Origin: a virus
IMG/VR virus record: IMGVR_UViG_3300007351_000431
Span: 1 to 41,641 of that record
Direction: 5' to 3' (one strand)
Length of the DNA stretch: 41,641 nucleotides
The position numbers and the translations under genes are program-made. Below the pieces are notes generated by a model. That model saw only the letters and a program-made list of their open reading frames with translations. It ran no database searches and was not told the DNA's origin. Below are positions 16,380 to 25,532 of this stretch, one piece after another (position 1 is the first letter of the stretch; every line of letters begins with the position of its first letter).

Positions 16380-16873
16380 ACCAACCTGATCAGCATATAC
16401 CTTTTTAGGGGCATCATCAGTCAAATTTGCCACAATAAGCATGTCAAACAAGTCCTCGACATACTCGTTATCCACTTCGCCCTGCAATTTATTAAATGCT
16501 CTGCAAAAAGAGAGACAAAAATAAATTACCATTTGATACTCCGACAAGTGACTTATATCCTTGCCGGAGTTACTGCGTTTGGGACTTGCGCCGCCTTCAT
16601 ATTGGGCACGCCGGTTACGTATTCCCTGATATAACCGACAACTCTGGCAAGTTCCTCGAAATCCATGTTTTCCTCAATGGCATCTCTTGTTACATTGGTA
16701 TTGTTGAATGCGGTTTCAATAACCCCTAACATCTCGTCGATGATCATTTCCCCATCAAGTTCGCCATTTTTATAAGCCTCCTGGAATTTAATTATTTGCC
16801 GCCACAGTTTTACTTTTGGTTTCGACATAACATATTTTTTGCCGTTGATCATAATTTGCGGTGGAGTTTTCAC
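16371..16873 (-). CDS. Tail chaperone fusion made by -1 frameshift (G-T type)
   Basis: If ribosomes slip back one base on the C CCA AAC heptamer at 16577-16583, translation leaves the short chaperone after codon 99 and continues for 68 codons to a TAG at 16371-16373. The result is a 167-residue fusion whose tail includes HLSEYQMVIYFCLSFC and ends VYADQVGLF. This extra frame is open across the zero-frame stop and matches the T part of G-T chaperone pairs, which in lambda and many siphophages load tail tube subunits on the tape measure. Its last bases overlap the end of the convergent lipoprotein gene. Confidence 0.8.
16538..16583 (-). promoter_or_regulatory. Programmed -1 frameshift signal
   Basis: The minus strand reads CCCAAAC (16583-16577) in phase C CCA AAC, then a 6-base spacer (16576-16571). 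An 11-bp stem follows, ACTCCGGCAAG (16570-16560) with CTTGTCGGAGT (16548-16538), around an 11-base loop. The only non-Watson-Crick pair is G-U. The zero-frame stop codon lies in the loop. Heptamer, spacing and stem all match known stimulators of -1 frameshifting. Confidence 0.85.
16553..16873 (-). CDS. Tail assembly chaperone, short form (G type)
   Basis: The 106-residue zero-frame product starts at GTG 16873 after AGGGGG and stops in the frameshift hairpin. It is helical and charged (KVKLWRQIIKFQEAYKNGE, MLGVIETAFNNTN), like short tail chaperones that sit between the tail tube gene and the tape measure gene. The start, size and position fit this role; the sequence itself is too divergent to name a family. 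Confidence 0.75.
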   Translation of the reverse strand: MKTPPQIMINGKKYVMSKPKVKLWRQIIKFQEAYKNGELDGEMIIDEMLGVIETAFNNTNVTRDAIEENMDFEELARVVGYIREYVTGVPNMKAAQVPNAVTPARI

Positions 16874-16930
16874 GTTCTTACCCCCTGATTTAGTGGTTAT
16901 GTAAAATTGAGGGCGGCACTGGGACCGCCC

Positions 16931-17821
16931 TTAAGCAGTAGTGAAGTTCACGATGAGTGGCGCCGCCATCGCGTTGCCGGCCAAATCCTTAACCCCTGTG
17001 GTGACAATAAAAACATGATCCGTTAAAGCACTAAGGTTAGATGCCGGGTTGAAGGTGATGATTTCGTGATTAGCGTCAATTGATAATGCCCCAGGGATAA
17101 CAGTGCCGTCTGCTTTCATGAGAATGAAGTTCGCTGCAGTCACATCGCTAACCTGGATTGCTTCATCGAAGGTAATAACGATGTTAGCGTCAACAGCAAC
17201 ACCGGCAGCGGCATCAACCGGTACGCTGGTAGCGATTGGGGGAGTTGTGTCAGTAGTGCCGAGTGGCCCACTGGTGAACCAGTTGGTCCCCGTCGCAGCA
17301 ACGTAATCCGGATCATCGCCTCGGGTCGTCCGCTTATACTCATTATTATAGGCAAGTACAGTGAACTTACCTGTCAACGTAGGAACTTGAAAGGCGAGCT
17401 TACTCTCTTTCGTAGTAAACGTTTCCTGGGCTTCTGCGAATTTCCCCTTGTGAAGCCAGACGTATCCGAAAGTGCCGTCCGAAAGGGTTGTGCGGAAGCC
17501 GATGGCCGCGTCCGGGGAAATATCATTTCCAGCATATTTGGTTACACCTCCTGCGCGCGTGTGCCCGAGCAAAACCGCGCGCTCAACTGGAGTAAGGTCT
17601 GCAAGCTTCAAAGATACCTCGATTTCACCAATGCTATTCGCCACAATTGCCGGCGCATTATCCGCGAATAAAGTAGTAATCACCCCGTTCGGGTTTACGC
17701 CGATTTCAGTAATGCCTGGCACAGCAGCAGCCGCTTGCCAAGAGGCCCCGGTTACAGTGTCTGAAATTAACAAGGCGTAATGCAACTGATCAATACCGAT
17801 TATCGCTTTGCTATTTCCCAT
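16931..17821 (-). CDS. Major tail tube protein with C-terminal Ig-like domain
   Basis: The protein has 296 residues. The first 180 residues have the beta-rich pattern of siphophage tail tube subunits (IGEIEVSLKLADLTPVERA, AIGFRTTLSDGTFGYVWLHKG, LTGKFTVLAYN). Residues from about 195 on (TPPIATSVPVDAAAGVA, ANIVITFDEAIQVS, VKDLAGNAMAA) form a Big_5-type Ig-like domain, often displayed on the outside of phage tails. The order tube protein, chaperone pair, tape measure supports the call. Start ATG 17821 has a GGAGG site. Confidence 0.85.
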   Translation of the reverse strand: MGNSKAIIGIDQLHYALLISDTVTGASWQAAAAVPGITEIGVNPNGVITTLFADNAPAIVANSIGEIEVSLKLADLTPVERAVLLGHTRAGGVTKYAGNDISPDAAIGFRTTLSDGTFGYVWLHKGKFAEAQETFTTKESKLAFQVPTLTGKFTVLAYNNEYKRTTRGDDPDYVAATGTNWFTSGPLGTTDTTPPIATSVPVDAAAGVAVDANIVITFDEAIQVSDVTAANFILMKADGTVIPGALSIDANHEIITFNPASNLSALTDHVFIVTTGVKDLAGNAMAAPLIVNFTTA

Positions 17822-17825
17822 TGTT

Positions 17826-18146
17826 TTAACCTCCTATTAATTGAATTTCATAGATTATCTGGCGTAAATTTTCTTCATCCAGCCAGACTTCAATCTTCGA
17901 ATAAGGCATACGCAGTTCCTTAAGTTTGTTCTGGACCGATGTTTCAGTTACTGAATCTTTCTTATCAGTGTAAAGCTCTACTTGAAAATTACCTACTTCC
18001 AAGTAATTCTGATTATCTGCCATCATGTCATCACTATAAGCGAATTGGTAAGTAATAAACGGCGGTATCTGCGGGGTTGTAAACTCCCCATAGGCCACAG
18101 GCATGCCGAGGCTTTTCAAAGCCGTATAAAGTTCGGCCTGGGTCAT
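17826..18146 (-). CDS. Head-tail connector or tail completion protein
   Basis: The protein has 106 residues. Its opening (MTQAELYTALKSLGMPVAYGEF) and middle part (PPFITYQFAYSDDMMADNQNY, FQVELYTDKKD) resemble small siphophage proteins that cap the tail tube below the connector. It sits between the HK97 gp10-like gene and the tail tube gene, the usual position of such terminator proteins. The function is inferred from position and general similarity. Confidence 0.65.
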   Translation of the reverse strand: MTQAELYTALKSLGMPVAYGEFTTPQIPPFITYQFAYSDDMMADNQNYLEVGNFQVELYTDKKDSVTETSVQNKLKELRMPYSKIEVWLDEENLRQIIYEIQLIGG

Positions 18147-18148
18147 AA

Positions 18149-18529
18149 CTAGCCCCCGTTTCTGATAATCCGCTTAATATTTTCCTGCAACTTACCTGCA
18201 TACTTATCATGTGCCGGCCGCATATGCGGATAGGCCTTTACCCGGCCACCGCTGACCTTGGCATGGCCGAATTCGAGCAGGTGGACTCGCCTATAGTGCT
18301 TGCGGTTCCAGACCACATACCGGCGCTTACCCGGGAAAGACTTGTTGGTCTTTACAAAGGTCCTGGCATATTCCCCGGTATGTTTCCTGGCCAGTGATTT
18401 TACCTCTCTAAGGACATTGTCGACCGTGATGTCAACCTCTTTCCTGACTGCTTCACTCACACCCTCGGTGTAATCCCTGACGGCATCAGTGATGGCGGTG
18501 GTCAGTTGGTCTATACGGACATTAGCCAT
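18149..18529 (-). CDS. HK97 gp10-like head-tail connector protein
   Basis: The protein has 126 residues. It shows the gp10-family layout: a helical N-terminus (AVRDYTEGVSEAVRKEVD), SLARKHTGEYARTFV and a conserved HLLEFGHAK.GGRVKAYPHMRPA segment before a helical end. Proteins of this family join head and tail or complete the tail tube. ATG 18529 is chosen because the frame then aligns with family N-termini; an upstream ATG six codons earlier is possible. It overlaps the end of the endonuclease gene by 8 bases. Confidence 0.8.
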   Translation of the reverse strand: MANVRIDQLTTAITDAVRDYTEGVSEAVRKEVDITVDNVLREVKSLARKHTGEYARTFVKTNKSFPGKRRYVVWNRKHYRRVHLLEFGHAKVSGGRVKAYPHMRPAHDKYAGKLQENIKRIIRNGG

Positions 18530-19109
18530 CAGCACCCACCCTTTCACGCCTGCATCTTTCTGTTAACCTTTCTTCTGTGTCACCCCGATAATACCGACTC
18601 ATTAGCCCTTTATAGCTAATACCAGTGTTGGTCTTATTGCGAGCCTGGGTGAATTTATCAGAGAAGCGGCAATTACCGGGTTCATAATTTCCGTCCAACT
18701 CAATCCGGTCAATAGACAACTCATCAGAGTATCCATTCTGCATGGCCCAAGTATAAAAAGCTTCAAAATCGTTAATCCATTCTGCGCAAACTGTAATCCC
18801 GCGTCCACCATAATTTTTATATCGACTGTTTTTCGGATTGTAGCAGCGGCCTTTCATCCCTGACCATATGTTATATAGCCGGGTGCGCCTTTTTCCGTGT
18901 GTGACCGGGCGTGTTTTGATCAATTCAGCATTAAGACATCCACAACTCCTTGTATTTCCGTTTAGAAACCGGTCACGCCTAACCTCTGTAAATTTTCCGC
19001 ATTCACATAGGCATTCCCAAAAAATGATTCCATTTTTTGAACGTTTATTGGTTAAAGAAACAACAGTAAGCCGACCAAACTTTTGACCGGATAAGTCATG
19101 TAATGTCAT
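18522..19109 (-). CDS. HNH/AP2-type homing endonuclease-like protein
   Basis: The 195-residue protein has a cysteine-rich start (WECLCECGKFTEVRRDRFLNGNTRSCGCL, split here as CLCECGK and SCGCL), then the RLYNIWSGMKGRCYNPKNSR, YGGRGITVCAEW and LSIDRIELDGNYEPGNCRF segments. These are typical of phage-borne HNH-like proteins with AP2-type DNA-binding features. It is inserted between two connector genes where no endonuclease is needed, so it is likely a freestanding homing element. It has its own AAAGGAGG site before ATG 19109. Catalytic activity has not been verified from sequence. Confidence 0.7.
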   Translation of the reverse strand: MTLHDLSGQKFGRLTVVSLTNKRSKNGIIFWECLCECGKFTEVRRDRFLNGNTRSCGCLNAELIKTRPVTHGKRRTRLYNIWSGMKGRCYNPKNSRYKNYGGRGITVCAEWINDFEAFYTWAMQNGYSDELSIDRIELDGNYEPGNCRFSDKFTQARNKTNTGISYKGLMSRYYRGDTEERLTERCRRERVGADG

Positions 19110-19124
19110 CGATCATGCCTCCTT

Positions 19125-19430
19125 TCAACCGTCACCGGCTATTTTTTCACAGGTAAGTTCAAGCTCTTCAAAGTCAACCGCATAGGTACGAATGACATTG
19201 TACCGGACGCCTTCAAAGACGACTTTCTTTTCTCCGTTATACTCGTATCCGTGGACAACAAATATCAACTCTGGCCGCAATCCCGTAAGGGCGGCATTGT
19301 AATGCTCCGAGCGGCCCACAGATTTAAGACCGCACAAAATTACCGTTTCCGTTTCAGTCGGTATTTGGTTTCCAATTTCATCCTCTGTGTAGGTCTGGCT
19401 GATTAAGGTGAGTTCGTGATCATAGGTCAT
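19125..19430 (-). CDS. Head closure / head-tail adaptor protein
   Basis: The protein has 101 residues. The sequence MTYDHELTLISQTYTEDEIGNQIPTET, with LCGLKSVGRSEHYNAALTG, resembles SPP1 gp16-like adaptor proteins that close the portal channel. The start ATG 19430 shares its A with the upstream TAA stop (TAATG), indicating coupled translation; a longer in-frame extension upstream is a shadow of that gene. It lies between the gp6-like connector and the endonuclease insertion. Confidence 0.7.
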   Translation of the reverse strand: MTYDHELTLISQTYTEDEIGNQIPTETETVILCGLKSVGRSEHYNAALTGLRPELIFVVHGYEYNGEKKVVFEGVRYNVIRTYAVDFEELELTCEKIAGDG

Positions 19431-19858
19431 TACGCCACCACCCAGACGCCATTTACAAGGTCTACGGTCGTCCAAACCCCGTCAATATACATTTGCTTAC
19501 TGCCATCCGTACTAAGCAAATACACTGTATACAGGTCCGGTAATGCAGGAAGAACATCAACGGTCAATATTGCGTCTACCCTCAGCCTGTTTACCGCAAG
19601 GTGGATGAATAGACTGTGCAGCCGGTACTGCAGATGCCTGGGCATCCCGTTATCTTTGTCTCTGCTTTGATATCTCCATGTGACGTAATCAACCACGAAA
19701 ATCAAGTGATGAAAGTTAGCCTCATCCAGAACTAACCCCTTTTCATCTTGCAATTCTGTTATTACGCCGTTGGCGATGGCGGTCAGGTAAGTGTCCCTGA
19801 CCGCCGTTTTGATTCCAAGACGTTCTTTAACTAGCGAAACAATTGCCGCTGCATCCAT
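19430..19858 (-). CDS. gp6-like head-tail connector
   Basis: The protein has 142 residues with a helical first half (AAIVSLVKERLGIKTAVRDTYLTAIANGVI, here seen as several short helices) and HHLIFVVDYVTWRYQ, as in gp6-type adaptors that bind below the portal. The C-terminal 45 residues (LYTVYLLSTDGSKQMYIDGVW) are beta-rich and look like an extension. It follows the capsid gene and is coupled by TAATG to the next gene. Confidence 0.7.
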   Translation of the reverse strand: MDAAAIVSLVKERLGIKTAVRDTYLTAIANGVITELQDEKGLVLDEANFHHLIFVVDYVTWRYQSRDKDNGMPRHLQYRLHSLFIHLAVNRLRVDAILTVDVLPALPDLYTVYLLSTDGSKQMYIDGVWTTVDLVNGVWVVA

Positions 19859-19876
19859 CGTTTAATCACCGCCTAA

Positions 19877-21562
19877 TTAGGCCGTGATGGTGTAGGCCGC
19901 GGTTAGAATGGCAGAATTAGTCATGCCGGTTTTAATAGCGATAGCCTTAATAGTTGTACTGCCTGTAGTAACTGTAATCGGGCCGTTATATAGCGTCTTT
20001 GTTGCATCCGGAGTGCTGCCGTCAGTAGTATAGTAGATTGCTGCCCCTGACGTCTCGCAAGTCAGATCGATATCCTTGCTGCCGCCAGCATAAGTCCCGG
20101 CAATCGGCAAGGCAACCGGAGTCTTAACTGTATTAGCCAGGTCAGCCGCGAAGGTGGTAGTTGCAGTAGGCGCCGCGTTGTTGATATTCACCATGACAAA
20201 GCCTTCACCGAATACCGGCTTACCGTCATAGCGTGCCGTACCTCTGAACACGGTCTGATCTTCAATAAACAGAGCGTGTTCAGAAACTGCCAACTGGGCG
20301 CCGGCACGCTCCGCCAGTAGGAACAGACTGCCATAACCACCGATAATGTCGTAATCGGCCAGGAAATCTAGAATAACGATATCCCCGCCAACAATAGGCA
20401 TGGTCATATTCATTCCGGAAACGAGGGCGCCGGCCGCATTAAAGACCACAGCTTTTGAAAGCAAGGTATTCCAGGTCAGGGTATTCAGAGCCCAAAACTT
20501 GCTGCCATCACTGTAATTAGCTTTAGCTACCCCGAGATCAAGAATCAATGCCGCAAAGAACTCCTCTGCGGTCATCCCGGACGGGTTGATCTGCAGAATA
20601 TTGGTGACGTGCAGGTCAGTCCAGTCGGGGCCATCAGCATCCCAGTTTGCGGGTTGTGAAGTTTGAGCCAGTCTGGTGGCAATACCAATCGGCATTTTGG
20701 AGCCATTGCCAAACAAAATAGCTTTGTCAATTGCAAGACCGATTGCCTGGCCCAGAGAATCCAGAATTTCATCGGCCAAGTTTTCGTCCGAATCTTCCAG
20801 GGTAGAGTTCGGGATCGGGATATACCCACCAACCTTATACCCGTCAACTTCGATCTGAGCAAAGCTCAGGGTCAGTTCGTTTAGAGCAGCCACAGCTTCA
20901 GTCCACACTGCTTCCGGCACGGTCCCGGCTATGTTCTGCCGGGCCTTGCCGGCCACGGGCTTGAGTTTGATCTTCGTAACGAGTTTAGAGTACCGGTGCA
21001 TGTTATCCCGCAGTAGTTCCAACATCACTTCAGGAATAGTCAACTCCGCGCCGGTTACGGCCCTCTTTTGTCCAATCATCCCACGAACACGGGTTAAAAA
21101 TTCTTTCACATCGTCCCGGGCCACCAGGGAGGTGCGCTGTTCACGGGTCATACCCAAAAATTTAACACGTTTGCTCATGTACGGCTCATCCTTTCTTTTT
21201 TCGGGCTCCTTCGGTACCGTCGAAGCCGGAGGGGTTTTTAACCGGCTGTCGATTTCGTCCAGTTCCTTTTGCAGGCTTTGGATTTCGTCCTCTAACTTTT
21301 TTTTCGCGTCCTCATTGGCCTGCTGGTCAGTTGCCAAGGCTTCCTGGTCAGCCTCAAACACGGCCACCGCTTCGTCTACAGTGGCCTTATCCTCTTCCGG
21401 AGTTTCGTCGGTAATCTCATTAACCGCAGCTTCAAGCTCTGCCTCACGTGTTTTCAACTCTTCGGAGCGGGTTGCAAACTCCGCGTCCTTTTGCCGCAAT
21501 TCGTTCAACTGACTTTTTAGCGCCAAAATGCGTTTACTCAGGATCAATTGTTTTAATGCCAT
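19877..21562 (-). CDS. HK97-fold major capsid protein with scaffold and surface domain
   Basis: The protein has 561 residues. Residues 1-115 are a long charged coiled coil (delta or scaffold domain) ending near RKDEPYMSKR, where the prohead protease probably cuts. The HK97-fold core follows (VTGAELTIPEVMLELL, ALNELTLSFAQIEVDGYKVGGYIPI, ILFGNGSKMPIGI). From about residue 480 a beta-rich domain (AGGSKDIDLTCETSGAAIYYTTDGSTPD, seen in pieces) matches the CHB_HEX_C_1 type and is probably exposed on the capsid. ATG 21562 is preferred, with GAGG upstream; it overlaps the protease end by 10 bases. Confidence 0.92.
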   Translation of the reverse strand: MALKQLILSKRILALKSQLNELRQKDAEFATRSEELKTREAELEAAVNEITDETPEEDKATVDEAVAVFEADQEALATDQQANEDAKKKLEDEIQSLQKELDEIDSRLKTPPASTVPKEPEKRKDEPYMSKRVKFLGMTREQRTSLVARDDVKEFLTRVRGMIGQKRAVTGAELTIPEVMLELLRDNMHRYSKLVTKIKLKPVAGKARQNIAGTVPEAVWTEAVAALNELTLSFAQIEVDGYKVGGYIPIPNSTLEDSDENLADEILDSLGQAIGLAIDKAILFGNGSKMPIGIATRLAQTSQPANWDADGPDWTDLHVTNILQINPSGMTAEEFFAALILDLGVAKANYSDGSKFWALNTLTWNTLLSKAVVFNAAGALVSGMNMTMPIVGGDIVILDFLADYDIIGGYGSLFLLAERAGAQLAVSEHALFIEDQTVFRGTARYDGKPVFGEGFVMVNINNAAPTATTTFAADLANTVKTPVALPIAGTYAGGSKDIDLTCETSGAAIYYTTDGSTPDATKTLYNGPITVTTGSTTIKAIAIKTGMTNSAILTAAYTITA

Positions 21563-22134
21563 TTCTTTAACCTCGCTTTCATGGTATCCCGCCATGCTTG
21601 GACTTGACGGGCTTTTACCTGTTCGTAATCTTTTTTCCTGGCAGCCACAGACGTATCTTCATAGGCCGGGAAGGTTACTACAGAAATCTCGTAGAGCTTT
21701 ACCCGCTTGATTGTCCAGTGAACATTCCCATTTTCACCCCATGTTGTTTCTTCTTCCAGAATATCAAAGCCAAACGAGCAGTGAGTTATATCCCCGCGTT
21801 CCACCCTGGCATATAGGTTCATAGCGTCTTGGTCAGAGGGATTGATTTTTACCCGACCCCAAAGCCCCTGGGCATCAACCTTAAGCTCCAGAGTCCCGGC
21901 CTTGTTACGCCCAAGGACCAAGCGAGTCTCGTGGTCGATAAGTGCCCGGATGTCATCGGACAGGGCCCCATCAAAAGCGGTTTCAGCGATGCTTTCCGTT
22001 GCGCCCGGCCATAGCTCGTAAACACCGCCAAACACAGCAAAATATCCCTCAATATATTTCTCACCGTTAGCCTCCGCCGCCCTGAATTGTGTTGGAAGAC
22101 CCCGGGCCTGCCTTGCGCTCCTATTCATCCTCAT
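21553..22134 (-). CDS. Prohead maturation protease (S78, HK97 gp4-like)
   Basis: The 193-residue serine protease removes the scaffold domain of the capsid protein during maturation. The S78 pattern is visible: IEGYFAVFGG, histidine in ALIDHE and serine in DITHCSFGF, followed by EISVVTFPAYEDT. Several close starts are possible (GTG 22137, ATG 22134, ATG 22128), all overlapping the portal stop. Portal, protease and capsid are in the standard HK97 order. Confidence 0.9.
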   Translation of the reverse strand: MRMNRSARQARGLPTQFRAAEANGEKYIEGYFAVFGGVYELWPGATESIAETAFDGALSDDIRALIDHETRLVLGRNKAGTLELKVDAQGLWGRVKINPSDQDAMNLYARVERGDITHCSFGFDILEEETTWGENGNVHWTIKRVKLYEISVVTFPAYEDTSVAARKKDYEQVKARQVQAWRDTMKARLKKWH

Positions 22135-23314
22135 CACCCCCGTTCAACTTCTTCTGTTGACCAAGCTTGTCAGCCGGCACATAATTCTCCAGAGCAAGCA
22201 GCTCGTCCATCTCGTCATCTGGAGCCATGCCAACCCAGTCCCGCCATTCGTTCCTGCGCATGGTCATGCGGTCCACCATGGCCGAACCAGCTTCAATGAT
22301 GTCCTTAAGACTGTAGGAGTAAAGGCTCCGCGGGTTAAATCGCCAGTAAAGGTTAGGTGAGTAGAGTAGTTTTTTGGTCAATTCCTGCTCAACACTCATC
22401 GCCAGCGGCATTAACCGGGAGGAAATAAAATTATTAAACTCATCCGCCTTGAAATCCCCCACACCAACCAGGAAGGGCGGGACGCCGAAAATCCCGGCCA
22501 CGGTCCGTTTATCAATCTCCAGGTTTTTTGCAATAGCCAGATCATTCAATGTCAGCGGTTTGACCTGCTGCACTTCAAACGCCTCTGATGGAATAAACCA
22601 AGGTCTGCCGTTTTCGCTGGCATCCAGGTACTGTTTTGATAGTTTTGTGCGCCCTTCGACACTTGCAAACTCTTCCGTAAGGCCGTCAACCTTGACGATG
22701 ATCGACGGCGCCGGGCTCTCCATAAGCGCCTGCTTGGTTGCCCCGGCCTGACGAAGACCTTTTATCACATCTTTTAGAACCACCCGACGTCCCGTTCCGA
22801 TCCATGGCCGCTCCGGATCCGGATTAATAGCAAAGTGCAATACCTCGTCCGGGCTGTAGCTGTGCTGGCCATAACGAATAATATAACCATCGTCCGAATC
22901 CAAAAAGCTGACCTGGGAGGGTTTGAGTGGTACAAGGTTATCCAGATAACCATCAATATAACGAGGGTATGTTACCTGATTCCCTTTCCCTGGAAGAAGC
23001 AGAGTCCAGACAAGGTTGTATATAAATGTTTTCCTGGTCATCAGCTTATTTGGAGCTATGTCAAGCTTCCTGGAAAGCTCATTTTTGATGCGAATATCGC
23101 CCTTATCGGTATTCATCATAAGGTAAATAGTCATACTGCTGATCAGGTCAGCGTAGACGTGGGCACACATACGTACTTCCGGACAATCAGACAGCCTTGT
23201 GTATTGGCCGGTTGTCAGGATATTGTAGGCATCAACCGAGCAAAGCCAGGAGGTATCGCTCCTTTTCTGCGCAGGGGCGTCCCTTGCTTTATGGTTGCGT
23301 TTTTTCTTGCTCAT
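22121..23314 (-). CDS. Portal protein, HK97 family
   Basis: The protein has 397 residues. Portal features include [20 protein letters not shown], a stem-like helical part, [19 protein letters not shown] and the conserved [20 protein letters not shown] with [13 protein letters not shown]. The protein forms the dodecameric DNA gate at one capsid vertex and binds the terminase. Its ATG overlaps the terminase stop (ATGA). The N-terminus is rich in lysine and arginine, and the end (NGGDEDE) is acidic. Confidence 0.93.
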   Translation of the reverse strand: MSKKKRNHKARDAPAQKRSDTSWLCSVDAYNILTTGQYTRLSDCPEVRMCAHVYADLISSMTIYLMMNTDKGDIRIKNELSRKLDIAPNKLMTRKTFIYNLVWTLLLPGKGNQVTYPRYIDGYLDNLVPLKPSQVSFLDSDDGYIIRYGQHSYSPDEVLHFAINPDPERPWIGTGRRVVLKDVIKGLRQAGATKQALMESPAPSIIVKVDGLTEEFASVEGRTKLSKQYLDASENGRPWFIPSEAFEVQQVKPLTLNDLAIAKNLEIDKRTVAGIFGVPPFLVGVGDFKADEFNNFISSRLMPLAMSVEQELTKKLLYSPNLYWRFNPRSLYSYSLKDIIEAGSAMVDRMTMRRNEWRDWVGMAPDDEMDELLALENYVPADKLGQQKKLNGGDEDE

Positions 23315-25056
23315 TCATCCAGCCACCCTCTTGCCCGACTTGACTTCTCTAAGTTCTCCAGTAGCCGGCAGCAGGCAAACACTGCTGCATCGAAAACGTC
23401 TATCCTTTGCTTCGGCATGACCTTTTCATATTGCACCTGGTCATCCGTCTTTTCTATGGCTTTTACGTTTTGTGTACAGTATTCAAATGCTCCGGAATGC
23501 AGGTAGTAAAATCTGCCGTCCTTTGCCTTTTGCTCAATGCGCCGAAATCCCTCTGACTTTCGCCAGAAATATTGCGGCTGGTCCACAATAGAAAAGCCGG
23601 CTTGCTTCATGCCAAGAAAATATTCCCGGGAAAACTTTTTGTCATGGCCAATCTGTTTTATCTTGAATCCTTTGGCTTTCATGTCTTTAAACCACTTGAC
23701 TATTTCTGTATAGTTCACAGTGGGATGGTTACTCATAGTAAGCCAGCCATCGTCCCTCCAGCCAAATAACGGGATATTATCCTCATCAGCTTTCCGGGCA
23801 GCGGCCACAATAGGGAACCATGCATGGGTTATAGCGATATCAATTTCTTCTGGCACCTCAATTTTCTCGCCCTTTTCGTTTAGGACCGTTATCATGTGAC
23901 CTGTTCTATAGCTGCCGTACAGGGCCGCAGCCGTCAGGTCGTGCAGCTTCGATAGATCAGCCCCGCCGTACCAAACAACAGGCAACCGGGCCAGTTCCGC
24001 CAAAGTCCAATTATATTTCCGGTCTGATTTCCGGAATTCCTCTATGTTGAAATAGGCCTTCATGGCCGCCGTGTAGACATTGAGCGACTTCGCAAAAAAA
24101 TCTTTTCTCTGCTGGGGGTCGTTCTGGGCCTGCAGGGCATCGTTCATGATGTCATCAGGCCGGATGGAAGCCCCATACGCTGGGTTCGCCATCTCGTGAA
24201 TAGCTGGGTTTGTGTAGTCCACATCCCCGTTTTCATCCTGATCGGCCTTGCAAATGAAAACGAAATAGGCCTCGTCCTTAACTGTGCCGTCCAGAATCTT
24301 TTTGCAGTATTGGAGCCGCTGGTAACAAAACGAAGTCATGTCGTCGCCGGCAGTAGTGATCCCAATCATCAGTTTATTGGTGTAGGCCTTCATGGCCTCC
24401 TTGATGATATTGTATTGCTTCGGCGTCTTGTAGGCGTGTATTTCATCCGCTATGGCAATGTTACAGTTCAGGGAATCCTGCCGGTCCGGGCTGGCAGCCA
24501 GAGTTTTGATATAGATCGACCCGTTTCCCAAGTCGCCGCTTATGCTGTGCTCCTGGTTGTTATCCAGTACCCGGAAGTTATCTCGCTCCCCCATCTGATC
24601 AAGATTGAACAGAATGAAATTAAAACTCTGGAGTGATTGCTCCAGGGCAGCCCCCACAATGTAACACTTGGACCCGGATTTTCTCTCCAGCAGCCCCAAC
24701 GCCCACGCCAGAGCGGCGGCAAAAGTAGTTTTAATATTTTTCCTGGGGATAAAAATAAACGCCTCTTTGAAGCGTCTAATTTTAGTCCCCCGGTGGTAAA
24801 ACCCCAGCAGGTTGTAACCCTGGAATTTGTGGAACGGCTCCAATAAAAAAGGCTCCCCGCGTAACGGAGTGCCGTCTAATTTCTCACCTTGAGCATGAAC
24901 AAAGGTTTTTTCAATGATCCCGATTACAAATTCAGCGTCTTTCGGGTTAAAATCGTATTCCGGATTTGCCAGGTCTTTCAAGAATCTTTGACAACCCTGG
25001 ATTTGCTCCTTACAAGCGATCTTTCTACCTTCGACAATGCTCCTGGCATACTCCAT
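23311..25056 (-). CDS. terL: Terminase large subunit
   Basis: The roughly 581-residue packaging motor has an N-terminal ATPase with a variant P-loop IPRKNIKT (R105, K106, K109 from the chosen start) and Walker B IAIADEIH (D204, E205). A nuclease domain follows, with metal ligands likely in [11 protein letters not shown] and the C-terminal [12 protein letters not shown]. This is the Terminase_1 type linked to HK97-like, often cos-cutting, phages. The start is uncertain: an open frame runs upstream to 25212 inside terS, but family N-termini (residues like [15 protein letters not shown]) fit ATG 25056, which has no strong ribosome site. Confidence 0.93.
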   Translation of the reverse strand: MEYARSIVEGRKIACKEQIQGCQRFLKDLANPEYDFNPKDAEFVIGIIEKTFVHAQGEKLDGTPLRGEPFLLEPFHKFQGYNLLGFYHRGTKIRRFKEAFIFIPRKNIKTTFAAALAWALGLLERKSGSKCYIVGAALEQSLQSFNFILFNLDQMGERDNFRVLDNNQEHSISGDLGNGSIYIKTLAASPDRQDSLNCNIAIADEIHAYKTPKQYNIIKEAMKAYTNKLMIGITTAGDDMTSFCYQRLQYCKKILDGTVKDEAYFVFICKADQDENGDVDYTNPAIHEMANPAYGASIRPDDIMNDALQAQNDPQQRKDFFAKSLNVYTAAMKAYFNIEEFRKSDRKYNWTLAELARLPVVWYGGADLSKLHDLTAAALYGSYRTGHMITVLNEKGEKIEVPEEIDIAITHAWFPIVAAARKADEDNIPLFGWRDDGWLTMSNHPTVNYTEIVKWFKDMKAKGFKIKQIGHDKKFSREYFLGMKQAGFSIVDQPQYFWRKSEGFRRIEQKAKDGRFYYLHSGAFEYCTQNVKAIEKTDDQVQYEKVMPKQRIDVFDAAVFACCRLLENLEKSSRARGWLDE

Positions 25057-25072
25057 TACGGTGTCAAAGTTT

Positions 25073-25432
25073 TTATGTTTCTTTTTCAAGACTTTGAAGT
25101 GCTGCTGCCAGTTTGGATTGCCCGGCCTTTTCAGCGGTAACAGTCTCCAGTGCTTTTGGATTGAGGCAGAGGCGGTCTGAGTATGCCAGGATATCCTTTC
25201 GGAGCGTTTCAAGTGTAGCCACTATCGGAGCTTTCTTTTCGCTGCCCTGGTCAGTATACACCCTGTATTTATAGTCGCTTTCCACAAATCTGCTCGTCAG
25301 TATTCTGTATTGCTCCACCAGTTCAGCGTATATGTCAATAAGCCGGTTATATTCCGGTTTATAGATACCCAGTTTTTTCATATCAGCTATGGTTGCCCGC
25401 TTGACCGTTTCTTTGCTTGGTAGTTTTGTCAC
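25073..25432 (-). CDS. terS: Terminase small subunit, P27 type
   Basis: The protein has 119 residues. It opens with a helical DNA-binding part ([23 protein letters not shown]) and continues as long helices with [10 protein letters not shown] near the end, as in P27-type small terminases that recognise the packaging site. GTG 25432 has GGGAGG 7 bases before it, so I prefer it to a TTG nine codons upstream. It lies directly before terL. If the phage is cos-type, the cos site is expected in the stretch just upstream (25433-25532). Confidence 0.8.
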   Translation of the reverse strand: MTKLPSKETVKRATIADMKKLGIYKPEYNRLIDIYAELVEQYRILTSRFVESDYKYRVYTDQGSEKKAPIVATLETLRKDILAYSDRLCLNPKALETVTAEKAGQSKLAAALQSLEKET

Positions 25433-25532
25433 CTCCCCGCCTCCCAAATTTTTTTTCAATGGCCGCTCTATTGGAAAGAGTTCCTCAGCCCGGTCCCTGT
25501 TTGGTTTAATTTTTTGCCTTCAAGGTGGGGGG

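Noticed and set aside
20931-21512. 193-codon serine-rich open frame antisense to the capsid coiled coil
   Set aside because: The serine richness is the complement of the acidic coiled-coil codons; there is no ribosome site or recognisable domain.
25057-25212. Upstream extension of the terminase large subunit
   Set aside because: It overlaps terS for 140 bases and its translation does not resemble terminase N-termini, which begin close to residue 53 of the longer frame.
25433-25532. cos site between terS and the small HNH-proximal gene
   Set aside because: The place is right for a cos-type phage, but I could not identify a cohesive-end sequence or terminase-binding repeats by eye, so it is not listed as a feature.
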